Origin: Oscillospiraceae bacterium
GTDB taxonomy: Bacteria > Bacillota > Clostridia > Oscillospirales > Oscillospiraceae
Assembly: GCA_910575815.1 (NCBI GenBank)
Contig: CAJTFN010000006.1
Coordinates: 1-64,000, forward strand
Reading direction: 5' to 3'
Length of the DNA: 64,000 bases
The notes under the pieces were generated by a model, which saw only the letters and a program-made list of their open reading frames with translations, was not told the DNA's origin and ran no database searches. Shown one piece after another: positions 1 through 8,507 of this stretch; within the stretch, counting starts at the first letter, position 1; every line of letters starts with the position of its first letter. The position numbers and the translations under genes are program-made.

Positions 1-81
1 GTTGGCCTGATTTTCGTGTCCATTTTTTGATTGTTAATTTTATTGTCAAAATTTTTCGAAAAAATGCCTTTTGGGACTTGA

Positions 82-495
82 CATTTATTTGCAGGTTTGC
101 AAAGCCAGCTTATCAATCTGCTGTGCGACCGGGCCGACGACGTATACGGCGGGAGGCTTCCCGTCCATGTGCGTCTGATACTGGACGAGTTCGCCAATAT
201 CGGGCAGATACCCAACTTTGACAAGCTGATCGCCACCATCCGAAGCCGGGAAATCTCGGCTTCTATTATTTTGCAAAGTCAATCGCAGTTGAAAAGCATC
301 TACAAGGACGCCGCCGACATCATCAGCGACAACTGCGACTGTACTTTATTTTTGAGTGGGCGGGGAAAGAACGCCAAGGAAATCTCCGACGCGCTGGGCC
401 GGGAAACGATTGACAGCTACAACACGTCGGAGAACCGGGGCAGCCAGACCTCCCACGGACTGAATTATCAAAAATTGGGAAAGGATGTGCCATAA
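82..495 (+). pseudogene. virD4: VirD4/TraG-type coupling protein, internal fragment
   Basis: The readable frame runs from the stop at 79-81 and encodes the C-terminal half of the ATPase core of a type IV coupling protein: LPVHVRLILDEFANIGQIP (Walker B region), the IATIRSREIS arginine segment and the NYQKLGK segment. These coupling proteins are normally about 500-600 residues; the Walker A half is missing, and the frame stops soon after GLNYQKLGK, before the conserved C-terminal tail. The first 80 bases are AT-rich and do not continue the protein, so the gene is cut at both ends. It was once the substrate receptor of a conjugation channel at the inner membrane. Confidence 0.8.
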
Positions 496-606
496 TACCT
501 TGTGACGAGTTCAGTTGCCCAATAAAATTCACGAACAGGGACACGATCAACTGGACTTTTCGTGGAAAGAATAGGACAGTAGGACTTGAACACAAGGAGG
601 TTCATT

Positions 607-966
607 ATGGCAGAATTAACCTATACGAGAGTAGGCGACTACTACATCCCCGATCTGATACTTGACGAGGAACCGGAGCAGGATGTATTCTATGGCAAGT
701 ACGGCGATCTTCGTCGCGACTACCTCCGGGAGCATAAACCCAAGCTGTGGATGGTGCTGGTAAACAGCGGCAAGCTGGCTGACCACCTGAAGGGTGTCGA
801 GCGGATGGCGGAGCAGCGCATGGACACGCTCCTGCCGCAGTTGATGAAAGCCGCTGGCGTGACCGAGGAATTGAAGGCCCGTGACCAGATGGCGTGGGTA
901 GGACTGGTCAATAACTGCCGGGCGCGAGCCGATGAAATCATTCTGTCCGAGTTGGTCTATGTTTGA
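607..966 (+). CDS. tnpV: TnpV family mobile-element protein
   Basis: A 119-residue protein with the TnpV pattern: YTRVGDYYIPDL near the N-terminus, LREHKPKLWMVLVNSGKL in the middle and a C-terminal MAWVGLVNNCRARADEII segment. TnpV is found on Tn4451-like and other Clostridial elements; its biochemical role is not established. The start at 607 is chosen over an in-frame upstream ATG at 586 because AAGGAGG sits 6 bases before 607. It lies just downstream of the coupling-protein remnant and is followed 12 bases later by another small gene on the same strand. Confidence 0.85.
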   Translation: MAELTYTRVGDYYIPDLILDEEPEQDVFYGKYGDLRRDYLREHKPKLWMVLVNSGKLADHLKGVERMAEQRMDTLLPQLMKAAGVTEELKARDQMAWVGLVNNCRARADEIILSELVYV

Positions 967-978
967 GGGGGCGGTCTG

Positions 979-1272
979 ATGCTGACTTTTGAGAAAGTCT
1001 TTTCAGTGTTCGAATCGTTCCTCGCCGAAAATGGAATATATGAGGCCGTTCAAACCTCCCATGGCCACACAATACTGGAATGGGATTCATGTTCCCAGGA
1101 GTGGATCAGCGTGAAGCTGTGTGCCACGCCAGGAGAGCTGGCGGAAACATTACTGGACGATTTGACCGGCTATCTGGAATATAAGGCCACGTTAGGCCGC
1201 AGAGATCTTACCTATGAGGATATGGCCCAGGTCAGCGCCCAGCGCCAAGAGTATATTGCAAAACTCGGCTAA
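979..1272 (+). CDS. Conserved element protein of unknown function
   Basis: A 97-residue acidic soluble protein with no signal peptide or membrane segment. The GAGGGGGCGG stretch upstream gives a plausible ribosome binding site. It follows tnpV by 12 bases, so the two are probably cotranscribed. The sequence EWISVKLCATPGELAETLL looks like a small alpha/beta fold, but I do not recognise the family. A strong hairpin immediately downstream ends the transcript. Confidence 0.65.
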   Translation: MLTFEKVFSVFESFLAENGIYEAVQTSHGHTILEWDSCSQEWISVKLCATPGELAETLLDDLTGYLEYKATLGRRDLTYEDMAQVSAQRQEYIAKLG

Positions 1273-1278
1273 CGCAAC

Positions 1279-1317
1279 AGCAGCACAGGCTATCCCTCAG
1301 CGGGTGCCTGTGCTGCT
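1279..1317. terminator. Bidirectional terminator between convergent genes
   Basis: A perfect 12-bp stem (AGCAGCACAGGC / GCCTGTGCTGCT) with a 15-base loop, followed by ATTTTCC. It lies between the plus-strand gene ending at 1272 and the minus-strand XRE gene ending at 1316. Confidence 0.8.
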
Positions 1318-1681
1318 ATTTTCCAGATTCAATTTCTCTTGATTTTTTCAGTCCTTCCGCAGTTGCTTCTATGACTGATAATTCCCTTTCATCCAGCGAA
1401 TCGAGAAGCATATCTATCCGCTGCCGGCGTTCGCTTTTTTTGCTGTACCGATTGGGGAAGAAGAACCGATCTACTGAAATATCCAGCAGAGTGACAACCT
1501 GATAAAAGACGTTCAGGCTGGGATGCTGGCCCCGCGTTTCCATATACATCACGGTATGCGAAGTGCGGTCTATACGTTGGGCAAGGTATTCCTGCGTCCA
1601 CCCCATACTTTCCCGTTTTCGTTTGATTTCCCGGCCAAGAGGACGAAAGTTGAATCGGATTTGTTTGTCGTACATTGTCAT
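1316..1681 (-). CDS. XRE-family transcriptional regulator
   Basis: A 121-residue DNA-binding protein. Residues 14-68 form a lambda-repressor-type helix-turn-helix (LGREIKRKRESMGWTQEYLAQRID...SVDRFFFP). The C-terminal part, with RQRIDMLLDSLDERELSVIEATAEG, closely resembles the XRE protein at 9223-9567 in layout, so the two are paralogous element regulators. Both genes have the unusual AGGGTGAT ribosome binding site context. The start could also be the second ATG two codons in. It is divergent from the response regulator module, and its 119-base upstream region contains AT-rich near-repeats (ATTCTATGT, ATTCTATAT) that may be its operator. Confidence 0.85.
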   Translation of the reverse strand: MTMYDKQIRFNFRPLGREIKRKRESMGWTQEYLAQRIDRTSHTVMYMETRGQHPSLNVFYQVVTLLDISVDRFFFPNRYSKKSERRQRIDMLLDSLDERELSVIEATAEGLKKSREIESGK

Positions 1682-1797
1682 ATCACCCTATGTCATTCTA
1701 CATTGTATGGGCGGATATGAAAACAAAATGAAATTCTATGTCTGGTACTATTTCATTCTATATCGCTGTTGCTGAAGAATTGAAAAACGGCAAGTTA

Positions 1798-1830
1798 TTT
1801 CACACACATTCCACATTCCCATGTTATACT
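1798..1830 (+). promoter_or_regulatory. Module 1 operator and promoter for the response regulator
   Basis: Direct half-sites TTTCACA at 1798 and TTCCACA at 1809 start exactly 11 bases apart, followed by TATACT at 1825. The same layout recurs at 3667 and 6105. Spacing of one helical turn is typical of OmpR-family binding sites, so autoregulation by the regulator at 1851 is inferred. Confidence 0.6.
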
Positions 1831-1850
1831 GCCCCAAAGGAGGTGCGCCA

Positions 1851-2516
1851 ATGGCAACACTATTGATTGTTGAGGACGATCACAAGACGAACGACGCGAT
1901 CTGCGAATATCTCAAGCCCACGGGCCACTCGCTCATTCCGGCCTATGATGGCAGCGAGGCCCTTCAGCTTTTCCGGCAGAATCATATTGACCTTGTAGTG
2001 CTGGATATTATGCTGCCCCATATCAGCGGTCTGTCTGTCCTGCATGAGATACGGCGAACAAGCACAACGCCTGTCCTGATGCTCACCGCTATCGAGGACG
2101 AATATACCCAGGTCATGAGTTTTGACGAGCAGGCGGACGACTACATGACAAAGCCCTTTTCCATGGTGCTGTTAGGAAAGCGGATCACCGCCCTCCTGCG
2201 GCGGAGCGGGCAGGCCCCGTTACCCCAAACAATCACCCTTGGGGACGTGACTGTTGATTTCTCCGGCTATACCGCCAGCGACAGCGCCGGGAAAATCGAC
2301 ATCATGCCCAAGGAAATTGATTTGCTCCGGCTGCTGGTGGAGCATAAAGGACTGGTGCTGACCCGCTCGCAGATTTTGGACGAACTGTGGGGCGCTGACT
2401 ATCCGATCATCGACCGAACTGTGGACACCTACATCAAAAATCTGCGGAAAAAACTGCGGCTTGACTGCATCGTAACAGTCAAGGGTATCGGCTATAAATA
2501 TGAGGTGCAGCCATGA
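1851..2516 (+). CDS. OmpR-family response regulator (module 1)
   Basis: A 221-residue two-domain regulator. The receiver has acidic D9/D10, phospho-acceptor D52 (VVLDIMLP) and K102 in the YMTKPFS loop; the C-terminal winged helix ends KNLRKKLRLDCIVTVKGIGYKY. The start at 1851 follows AAAGGAGGTG by 5 bases; an upstream in-frame ATG at 1821 overlaps the predicted -10 element. Its stop overlaps the kinase start by 4 bases (ATGA), so the two are translationally coupled. It probably controls the ABC genes at 3746-6091 through the repeats at 1798 and 3667. Confidence 0.93.
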   Translation: MATLLIVEDDHKTNDAICEYLKPTGHSLIPAYDGSEALQLFRQNHIDLVVLDIMLPHISGLSVLHEIRRTSTTPVLMLTAIEDEYTQVMSFDEQADDYMTKPFSMVLLGKRITALLRRSGQAPLPQTITLGDVTVDFSGYTASDSAGKIDIMPKEIDLLRLLVEHKGLVLTRSQILDELWGADYPIIDRTVDTYIKNLRKKLRLDCIVTVKGIGYKYEVQP

Positions 2517-3610
2517 AACGCTTAAAATTGTTTCCGAAGATATTTCTCTATACCATGAGCATCATGTTATTTGTCGTTGTTGTCACGCATGGGCTGATCT
2601 ATCTGCTTGCCCCACAGATGCAGCTTGCATTGAGTACCCAAGATGATGTCGTTGTCAGCATCAGACAGGAGCAGTTTGTGACCGAGGCAGTAGAAAAAGC
2701 CCTGCCCATCTCGTTAAGCTGTTCCCTGCTGATTTCCGTTGTCTGTTCCCTCCTGTTTTCCAAAGCGATTGCCGACCCTATCAAGAAAATTTCTGCGTCA
2801 ACCGAGCAGATGATGAAATTAGACCACGGAGCAAGCTGCCCTATCCATACAAAGGATGAAATTGGTACACTGGCGCAGAACGTCAATGATCTGTACTCTA
2901 ATCTGCTGTCTACCATTGAACATTTAGAACGGGAAAAAGACGCTGTGCGTGATATGGAGCGGGCCAAGGTGGACTTCCTGCGGGCGGCGTCCCATGAACT
3001 GAAAACACCTGTGACCGCATTGAACGCCACACTGGAAAACATGATTTTAGGCGTTGGAAAGTATCAGGACTACGCAACATACCTCCCGGAGTGCAAGGAA
3101 ATGGTAGAGCAGCTTTCCGGTATGATACATGAAATATTGGAAACCTCCAAGCTGAATTTGACTGCCGAAGCGCCAAAACAGGTTGATGTGTCTGAACTGC
3201 TGGCGGAACTGTGCGAACCCTACCAACTGATTGCGGCGGCACATCAAATTATGTTCTCTCTTGACCTGCCGGAACAATTCCCCGCGACACTTCCGGCTGG
3301 CCCGTTCAGTAAGGCGGTATCAAATGTTCTCGCAAACGCTGTTGCCTATACGGAGGCCGGGAAAGTGGTTTCCGTCTACATGGAGGGGCGTAGCCTTGTG
3401 GTCGAAAACGAGTGCAAGCCTATCCCTGACGATGAAATCCGCCGTCTGTTTGAACCGTTCTATCGTCCAGACTTCTCACGGAGCCGGGAGAGCGGGGGCA
3501 ACGGCCTGGGCCTTTATATCGTGGACACGCTCTTGACCTCTATGAACATCCCCTATTCCTTTGCGCCCATGAAGTCCCCGCCTGGGATGTGTTTTACCAT
3601 TCAACTATAA
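2513..3610 (+). CDS. Sensor histidine kinase (module 1)
   Basis: A 365-residue membrane kinase. Two hydrophobic segments (about residues 8-32 and 62-82) enclose a short extracytoplasmic loop of only about 30 residues, followed by HAMP, a dimerisation domain with H161 in ASHELKTPVTAL, and an ATPase domain with the N box NVLANAVAYTEAG and G box GGNGLGLYIV. The short loop suggests sensing at or within the membrane, or through the partner transporter, as in peptide-sensing kinases. A terminator follows directly, separating the two-component genes from the ABC genes. Confidence 0.92.
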   Translation: MKRLKLFPKIFLYTMSIMLFVVVVTHGLIYLLAPQMQLALSTQDDVVVSIRQEQFVTEAVEKALPISLSCSLLISVVCSLLFSKAIADPIKKISASTEQMMKLDHGASCPIHTKDEIGTLAQNVNDLYSNLLSTIEHLEREKDAVRDMERAKVDFLRAASHELKTPVTALNATLENMILGVGKYQDYATYLPECKEMVEQLSGMIHEILETSKLNLTAEAPKQVDVSELLAELCEPYQLIAAAHQIMFSLDLPEQFPATLPAGPFSKAVSNVLANAVAYTEAGKVVSVYMEGRSLVVENECKPIPDDEIRRLFEPFYRPDFSRSRESGGNGLGLYIVDTLLTSMNIPYSFAPMKSPPGMCFTIQL

Positions 3611-3615
3611 ATGTG

Positions 3616-3642
3616 GAAAACTCCCCAGCCGGGGAGTTTTTC
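3616..3642 (+). terminator. Terminator after the module 1 kinase
   Basis: AAAACTCCCC and GGGGAGTTTTT arms around a short AGCC loop, ending in a T tract, immediately after the kinase stop. Confidence 0.8.
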
Positions 3643-3666
3643 ATTTCTGCTCAAATTCCATATACG

Positions 3667-3699
3667 TTTCATACCCATTCCACATTGGGATGCTATTCT
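3667..3699 (+). promoter_or_regulatory. Module 1 operator and promoter for the ABC genes
   Basis: Half-sites TTTCATA at 3667 and TTCCACA at 3678 (11 bases apart) followed by TATTCT at 3694. The distance from the second half-site to the -10 element (16 bases) is identical to the copy before the response regulator. Confidence 0.6.
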
Positions 3700-3745
3700 G
3701 CGAGTGCGTTCGGAAGAACAGCACAACAATATGGAGGTATCGACC

Positions 3746-5179
3746 ATGAGTATTTTCAAGAGGGCGTTTTTGTACGTCACGCGAAAACGGGGGAAAACCA
3801 TTCTCCTGTTCGCCATTCTGCTGATTATGGCAACCTTTGTCCTGACGGGCCTTTCCATCTGGAAAGCATCGGAGGCCGCGCAGCTTGACCTACGGCAGAG
3901 TTTGGGCGGCAAATTTGATGTTTTCGTGGATTGGAGCAATAGCCCCTATGTAGTGAAAGAACCCGTCAAAGACGAAGTAGACGAGGAAACAGGCAGGACA
4001 TCAAGCAGCTTTCTCATGTATTCTACCGTACAGTTTACCCCGGATAACATTGCGGCAATCAAAGGTGTTTCCGGCGTGAAGTATTGCAGCACAAGGCAGG
4101 ACAATCTTCTCCCGTTTGAGGGCCTTTCCCTGTTTCCTGGAACGATCTCAACCGATGCGAAGTATCAAGGCTATACAAAGACGCTGGGCGTCTGCAATAC
4201 GGAGGATGATGAACTTTTCACCACCGGCACGCTGACGCTGGCAGAGGGGCGGCATATCTCCACCGATGATATCCATGTGGCGATCATCAGCCAGGACTTG
4301 GCGGAACGGAACGAGCTGAAAATCGGTGACTACCTCACCGCCCACAGTTACAGCGTGGAAGAACAGGGCTTTACCGGGCCGGAAATCAGGGTGCAGATCA
4401 TCGGACTGTTTACCCCTCATGCGGTGGAGCAGTTTGGGGAAACCGTCACCACCTACGACAAAATCCAGAACCGGGTGTTTGTGGATTTGCAGACCTCAAA
4501 AGAGTTTGACGGCGGAGAAATCAACTACGGCTTTTCCGCGCTCCACATTACCATAGACGACCCGCAGGACATGGCGCGGGTGGTGGCCGAAGTCAAGGCC
4601 CTGCCGGGAATTGACTGGAAAGCCTTTACCGTGGAGGTGGACAATGAAACCTACGAAAACGCCGCCACTCCGCTGGCTACGCTGAATGAATTGGTCGTGA
4701 CCCTGCTGGTGGTGATTATCGTTGTCAGCGCCATCATTCTGGCCCTGATATTGACCCTTTGGACAAAGACCCGCATCCATGAGATCGGCGTATTCCTGTC
4801 CGTGGGTATCAGGAAATCGGCTATTATCGGGCAGTATTTGATTGAGGTGCTGCTGATTGCCGTCCTCGCCTTTGGCCTGTCCTACTTCACCAGCAACGCC
4901 ATAGCGGGGCAGATCGGCAACCACCTGTTGGAGCAGAGTATGCAGACCGGGCCGGAGGACGATAACGATGTTGTAGCTGCCGCCTCCGTTGAGATAGGCG
5001 CGGATAACCTCGTGCAAAAGCCCTTACCCACTGAAAACGGCATCCAGGTATCGGTTGGGCTGGATAACCTTGCCCAGCTCTACTTGATCGGATTTGCCAT
5101 CATCATTGTGGCGGTCAGCGCATCGTCTATCACGGTCATGCGGCTGAAACCCCGTGAAATTCTGTCGAAAATGAGCTGA
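3746..5179 (+). CDS. FtsX-family ABC transporter permease (module 1)
   Basis: A 477-residue membrane protein with one N-terminal membrane helix (RGKTILLFAILLIMATFVL), an extracytoplasmic domain of about 300 residues, and three C-terminal helices in an FtsX/MacB fold ending in MRLKPREILSKMS, the coupling-helix tail of this family. The start at 3746 follows GGAGG by 8 bases; the frame stays open upstream but lacks a ribosome site. With the ATPase 13 bases downstream it forms a MacB-like exporter or mechanotransmission complex. The context with a two-component system suggests resistance to membrane-active peptides; this is inferred. Confidence 0.88.
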   Translation: MSIFKRAFLYVTRKRGKTILLFAILLIMATFVLTGLSIWKASEAAQLDLRQSLGGKFDVFVDWSNSPYVVKEPVKDEVDEETGRTSSSFLMYSTVQFTPDNIAAIKGVSGVKYCSTRQDNLLPFEGLSLFPGTISTDAKYQGYTKTLGVCNTEDDELFTTGTLTLAEGRHISTDDIHVAIISQDLAERNELKIGDYLTAHSYSVEEQGFTGPEIRVQIIGLFTPHAVEQFGETVTTYDKIQNRVFVDLQTSKEFDGGEINYGFSALHITIDDPQDMARVVAEVKALPGIDWKAFTVEVDNETYENAATPLATLNELVVTLLVVIIVVSAIILALILTLWTKTRIHEIGVFLSVGIRKSAIIGQYLIEVLLIAVLAFGLSYFTSNAIAGQIGNHLLEQSMQTGPEDDNDVVAAASVEIGADNLVQKPLPTENGIQVSVGLDNLAQLYLIGFAIIIVAVSASSITVMRLKPREILSKMS

Positions 5180-5192
5180 AGGAGGTACGATC

Positions 5193-5828
5193 ATGCCTAT
5201 ACTGGAATTGAAAAATGTTTCTTACGCCTACGAAAAGGGCAAGGCGGTTTTGCAGAACGTCAGCGGGTCACTGGAAACCGGGAAAATGTACGCCATCCTC
5301 GGCCCGTCCGGGTCGGGCAAGACCACGCTGCTGTCCCTGCTGGGCGGGCTGGATGTGCCGACACAGGGTAGCGTCCTGTTTGACGGCGAGGACATTACAA
5401 CAAAGGGCCTGGAGCATCACCGCAGGAACCATATCTCACTGATTTTCCAAAGCTATAACCTGATTGACTACATGACACCTGTTGAAAATGTGCGGCTTAC
5501 CGCCAAGCTGGACGCAGCCCCCATTCTGGAACGGCTGGGGCTGGAGCAGGACGAAATCACCCGGAACGTGCTGAAACTGTCCGGCGGACAGCAGCAGCGG
5601 GTGGCGATTGCGCGGGCGCTGGCTTCCGATGCCCCGGTTATTCTGGCGGACGAGCCGACCGGGAACCTGGACGCTGACACCGCCGAGGAAATCACAGCGA
5701 TTTTGAAAGAGAGCGCCCATGCGTTCGGTAAGTGCGTGGTGGTCGTGACGCACTCTGGCGAGGTGGCAAAACAGGCGGATGTGGTGCTGGAAATCAAACG
5801 GGGACATTTGAAAGAGAGGGAAATGTGA
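5193..5828 (+). CDS. ABC transporter ATP-binding protein (module 1)
   Basis: A 211-residue LolD/MacB-type nucleotide-binding subunit with Walker [10 protein letters not shown] (about residue 37), Q loop FQSYNL, signature LSGGQQQR, Walker B VILADEP and the H loop VVTHS. It is slightly shorter than the usual 220-230 residues. GGAGG lies 7 bases before the start. Its stop overlaps the start of the next gene by one base, so permease, ATPase and lipoprotein form one operon. Confidence 0.93.
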   Translation: MPILELKNVSYAYEKGKAVLQNVSGSLETGKMYAILGPSGSGKTTLLSLLGGLDVPTQGSVLFDGEDITTKGLEHHRRNHISLIFQSYNLIDYMTPVENVRLTAKLDAAPILERLGLEQDEITRNVLKLSGGQQQRVAIARALASDAPVILADEPTGNLDADTAEEITAILKESAHAFGKCVVVVTHSGEVAKQADVVLEIKRGHLKEREM

Positions 5829-6091
5829 TGAAGAAAATTACTGCTATTTTGGCGTGTATGCTGGTCTGCTTCTTGCTGTTCACCGGCTGTACCAATCTGA
5901 AAGACGGAAGCGATCAGGACACAAACGTGGGGAACTCCGTGGAAATTGATGATACAGATATTGCAATCGACACCGAACCGGGGCTGGACACCGAGGGCAA
6001 TTCCGATGATGTGATCTTACCTGACGGCTTTACCTACAGTTTCCGCGACCCGGATAATGCGGACGGCATTGTAGTCACACCGAGGGAGTAA
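5828..6091 (+). CDS. Small acidic lipoprotein (module 1)
   Basis: An 87-residue secreted lipoprotein. A basic start (MKKI), a hydrophobic stretch and the lipobox LLFTGC give a lipidated cysteine at about residue 20. The mature part is short and very rich in Asp/Glu ([17 protein letters not shown]), with no recognised domain. It is translationally coupled to the ATPase. Such a polyanionic anchor could bind cationic peptides at the membrane surface; this is inference from charge and context only. Confidence 0.75.
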   Translation: MKKITAILACMLVCFLLFTGCTNLKDGSDQDTNVGNSVEIDDTDIAIDTEPGLDTEGNSDDVILPDGFTYSFRDPDNADGIVVTPRE

Positions 6092-6104
6092 GAAAAAACT
6101 CCCG

Positions 6105-6144
6105 TTTCACACAGGTTCCATATTGGCTTTATATAGGTTCCACA
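6105..6144 (+). promoter_or_regulatory. Third module 1-type operator
   Basis: Half-sites TTTCACA at 6105, TTCCATA at 6116 and TTCCACA at 6138 lie at 0, 11 and 33 bases, all in helical phase. A weak -10 (TATAGG) lies at the same 16-base distance as in the other two copies. It precedes the winged-helix/radical SAM pair. Confidence 0.5.
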
Positions 6145-6216
6145 TGGCGGCGGTACTTTGACAAGTGCCGCCGCCTATTGTCTATCCAAAATTGGCGGCT
6201 CTAGGAGGTAGCCGCT

Positions 6217-6510
6217 ATGCCAAGCGGACAAATCACAATTTGGGAAGAAAATATAGAAAATGAAACATTTGATGAAGCTGACGTGCGGCAGAAAATAATT
6301 GAGCATATTTCTACATTCTATACACTGACTCGCCTGAACCAAGTCATGGCTGACTTTTACAGTACATACGGAGTTATATGCCGCACTAAAACGGTAAAAG
6401 ACATGTACAGAGATTTGGAGAAGAGCGGTGAACTCATCGTACATCGTAATCCGTCAACAACGCCGACAGGTCGCCGTACCACTTATTTTGCTGATGAGAA
6501 AGGGAAATAG
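6217..6510 (+). CDS. Winged-helix-like partner of the radical SAM gene
   Basis: A 97-residue protein with TAGGAGG 8 bases before the start. Residues 25-90 read as a winged helix: a helix-rich N-part (VRQKIIEHISTFYTLTRLNQV), a KTVKDMYRDLEKSGELIV recognition-helix and wing-like segment, and a basic RRTTYF end. I infer DNA binding. It lies 20 bases upstream of the broken radical SAM gene; radical SAM genes of this type on mobile elements often come with small regulators. AT-rich codon use separates this pair from module 1. Confidence 0.6.
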   Translation: MPSGQITIWEENIENETFDEADVRQKIIEHISTFYTLTRLNQVMADFYSTYGVICRTKTVKDMYRDLEKSGELIVHRNPSTTPTGRRTTYFADEKGK

Positions 6511-6530
6511 ACTATATTGAGGCGGAGAGG

Positions 6531-7291
6531 ATGAAATCTATGACCAGAAAGACCATGCTTTATAAAACTGGTGTTGAATATGGGGACTATACCATGAATC
6601 ATGCCTTTGGATGTGCGCATGGCTGCAAATATCCTTGTTATGCTTTCCTGCAAAAAAGAGATTTGGTAAGGTTTCTTCTTACGAAGAATGGATTGAGCCT
6701 AAGATTGTATCCAATACATTGGACTTACTGGATACTGAAATACCAAAGCTCAAAGAAAAGATAGAGCCTGTGCAACTTTGTTTCACTACGGATCCGTTCA
6801 TGTATGGATATGACGAAATAGCTGCTATGAGTTTAGCCACGATCAAGAAACTAAATGCTGCTGGAATAAGATGCTGTATTCTTACAAAAGGAATTCTTCC
6901 TATTGAATTAGCGGGTTTCTCGAAAAAAAACGACTATGGGATAACGCTGATTTCTCTAGAAGAAGAATACCGGGAACGAGTGGAACCTAGTGCAGCACCA
7001 TATAAATTGCGAATGAAAGCATTGAAAGATTTACATGATAAAGGTTGCAAAACATGGGTCAGTATGAAGCCTTATCCAGCACCAAATCTTATAGTCCAAA
7101 ACTTAGGCGATATTTTGGCCTCGATAAAATTTGTGGACAAAATTATTTTTGGCAGAACAAATTACAATCGAGAAGTGTCCGCATATATTCAGCATAAAGC
7201 ATTCTACAATGAATGTGCTACTCAAGTAATGCAATTCTGCAAAAAAGAAGGCATTTCATATCATATTAAGGACAGAACGATTACCAATTAG
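6531..7291 (+). pseudogene. SPL-type radical SAM protein with a one-base frameshift
   Basis: Two frames together give one protein of about 254 residues. The first (6531 to about 6657) carries the cluster site GCAHGCKYPCYA (C28, C32, C36: spacing CX3CX3C rather than the canonical CX3CX2C). The second continues KRFGKVSSYEEW through CFTTDPFMYGYDE, TKGILP, ISLEEEY and SMKPYPAPN, typical of spore-photoproduct-lyase-like radical SAM barrels. The break falls in a run of six A at 6652-6657; one extra A restores LQKKRFGK in a single frame. It is either a true null, a phase-variable tract or a sequencing error. The substrate is unknown. Confidence 0.75.
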
Positions 7292-7358
7292 TTTCTACCT
7301 TAGCAACATTGATGATTTTGCTGGCAGAATATATGACTGAACAAAAAAGAACTTACTG

Positions 7359-7402
7359 CCCATCCGTGAGCTGACAAATTGCTTAGTTACGGATGGGTTT
7401 TC
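7359..7402 (+). terminator. Terminator after the radical SAM gene
   Basis: Arms CCCATCCGT and ACGGATGGG around a 21-base loop, followed by TTTTCC. Confidence 0.7.
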
Positions 7403-7485
7403 CTTTGCCCGCAACATGACTAAAATTCGACAAGGCTGGTCTATCCACGTATGATGTTTCCATCACACATAAGGAGGCATCAAAA

Positions 7486-8406
7486 ATGCAAGACCTGCAA
7501 GACTGGATCTCACGGTACCTGCTGGACTGCAAATACCAGAAGAATCTCGACCCAAAGACATTAAAGGCTTATCGGATTGACTTGGAGCAGTTTTCTGCGC
7601 TTATCTCTCAAAACGATTTGGAGTTAACACGCGAGGGGCTTATGGGGTACATCTCCAATTTGCACCAGCGATATAAACCAAGAACAGTCAAACGTAAAAT
7701 TGCCAGCGTCAAAGCGTTCTGCAACTATTTGGAGTATGAAGAGCTAGTGAAAGAAAATCCATTTTCACGGCTCCGGCTAAAACTGAATCCGCCTTTGATT
7801 CTGCCAAGAACAATTTCTTTGCCAGTGATCGAAGCAATCCTAACAGCTGCTTATCAAGCAAGGGAAAAAGTGGGGACACCTGGGCAGCAGAAATCTATTC
7901 TTCGGGATATTGCTGTGTTGGAGCTGCTGTTTGCAACGGGAGTCAGGGTGTCTGAACTGTGCGCACTTCGCTGCGGAGATGTGCGGCTGGAAGAAGGTGA
8001 AATTAAAATCTACGGGAAAGGAGCAAAAGAGCGGTTTGTGCAAATCGCAAATCCGGATGTTTTAAACGCGCTTTGTCGTTACCGGGAAAATTATAAGGAT
8101 GCCATGGAACAGGCGGGCACGTTTTTTGTCAACAGGTCTCAAAAGCCCCTTTCAACCCAGTCGGTTCGAGCTATTGTCAATAAGTACTGCAAGCTGGCCG
8201 GTGTAAAAAATCATATCACGCCACACATGTTCCGCCATTCTTTCGCAACGCTACTGCTGGAAGAAGGCGTTGATATTCGGTATATCCAACAACTGCTCGG
8301 GCATAGCTCCATTATGACGACGCAGATCTACACCCATGTAGCAGGCAGGAAGCAGCGAGATATTCTCTCGGAGAAGCATCCTAGGAACAAGATACATTCT
8401 ATGTGA
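7486..8406 (+). CDS. XerC/XerD-like tyrosine recombinase
   Basis: A 306-residue site-specific recombinase. The N-terminal SAM-like core-binding domain (residues 1-95) is followed by the catalytic domain with the first Arg in LFATGVRVSELCALR, Lys in YGKGAKERFV, the HxxR box HMFRHSFATLLL, the second His in LLGHSSIMTTQ and the nucleophile Tyr in IYTHV. All catalytic residues are present. GGAGG lies 9 bases before the start. It sits inside the serine-recombinase element next to radical SAM and mob remnants, so it probably belonged to a smaller nested element rather than to chromosome dimer resolution. Confidence 0.9.
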   Translation: MQDLQDWISRYLLDCKYQKNLDPKTLKAYRIDLEQFSALISQNDLELTREGLMGYISNLHQRYKPRTVKRKIASVKAFCNYLEYEELVKENPFSRLRLKLNPPLILPRTISLPVIEAILTAAYQAREKVGTPGQQKSILRDIAVLELLFATGVRVSELCALRCGDVRLEEGEIKIYGKGAKERFVQIANPDVLNALCRYRENYKDAMEQAGTFFVNRSQKPLSTQSVRAIVNKYCKLAGVKNHITPHMFRHSFATLLLEEGVDIRYIQQLLGHSSIMTTQIYTHVAGRKQRDILSEKHPRNKIHSM

Positions 8407-8409
8407 CAA

Positions 8410-8445
8410 GAGACGGGTATGCCGCAAATTTGGCATACCCGTCTC
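8410..8445 (+). terminator. Terminator after the tyrosine recombinase
   Basis: A perfect 14-bp stem (GAGACGGGTATGCC / GGCATACCCGTCTC) with an 8-base loop and AATTTAT after it, starting 4 bases past the stop codon. Confidence 0.75.
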
Positions 8446-8507
8446 AATTTATGTGAGGAAGTAAGGATAATACCCAATTATCTTTACTTGATACAAACCT
8501 TAAGAGA

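Noticed and set aside
6640-6670. Programmed -1 frameshift in the radical SAM gene
   Set aside because: The zero-frame codons CAA AAA AGA do not form an X XXY YYZ slippery heptamer, and no clear stimulatory structure was found; a one-base indel in the A run is simpler.
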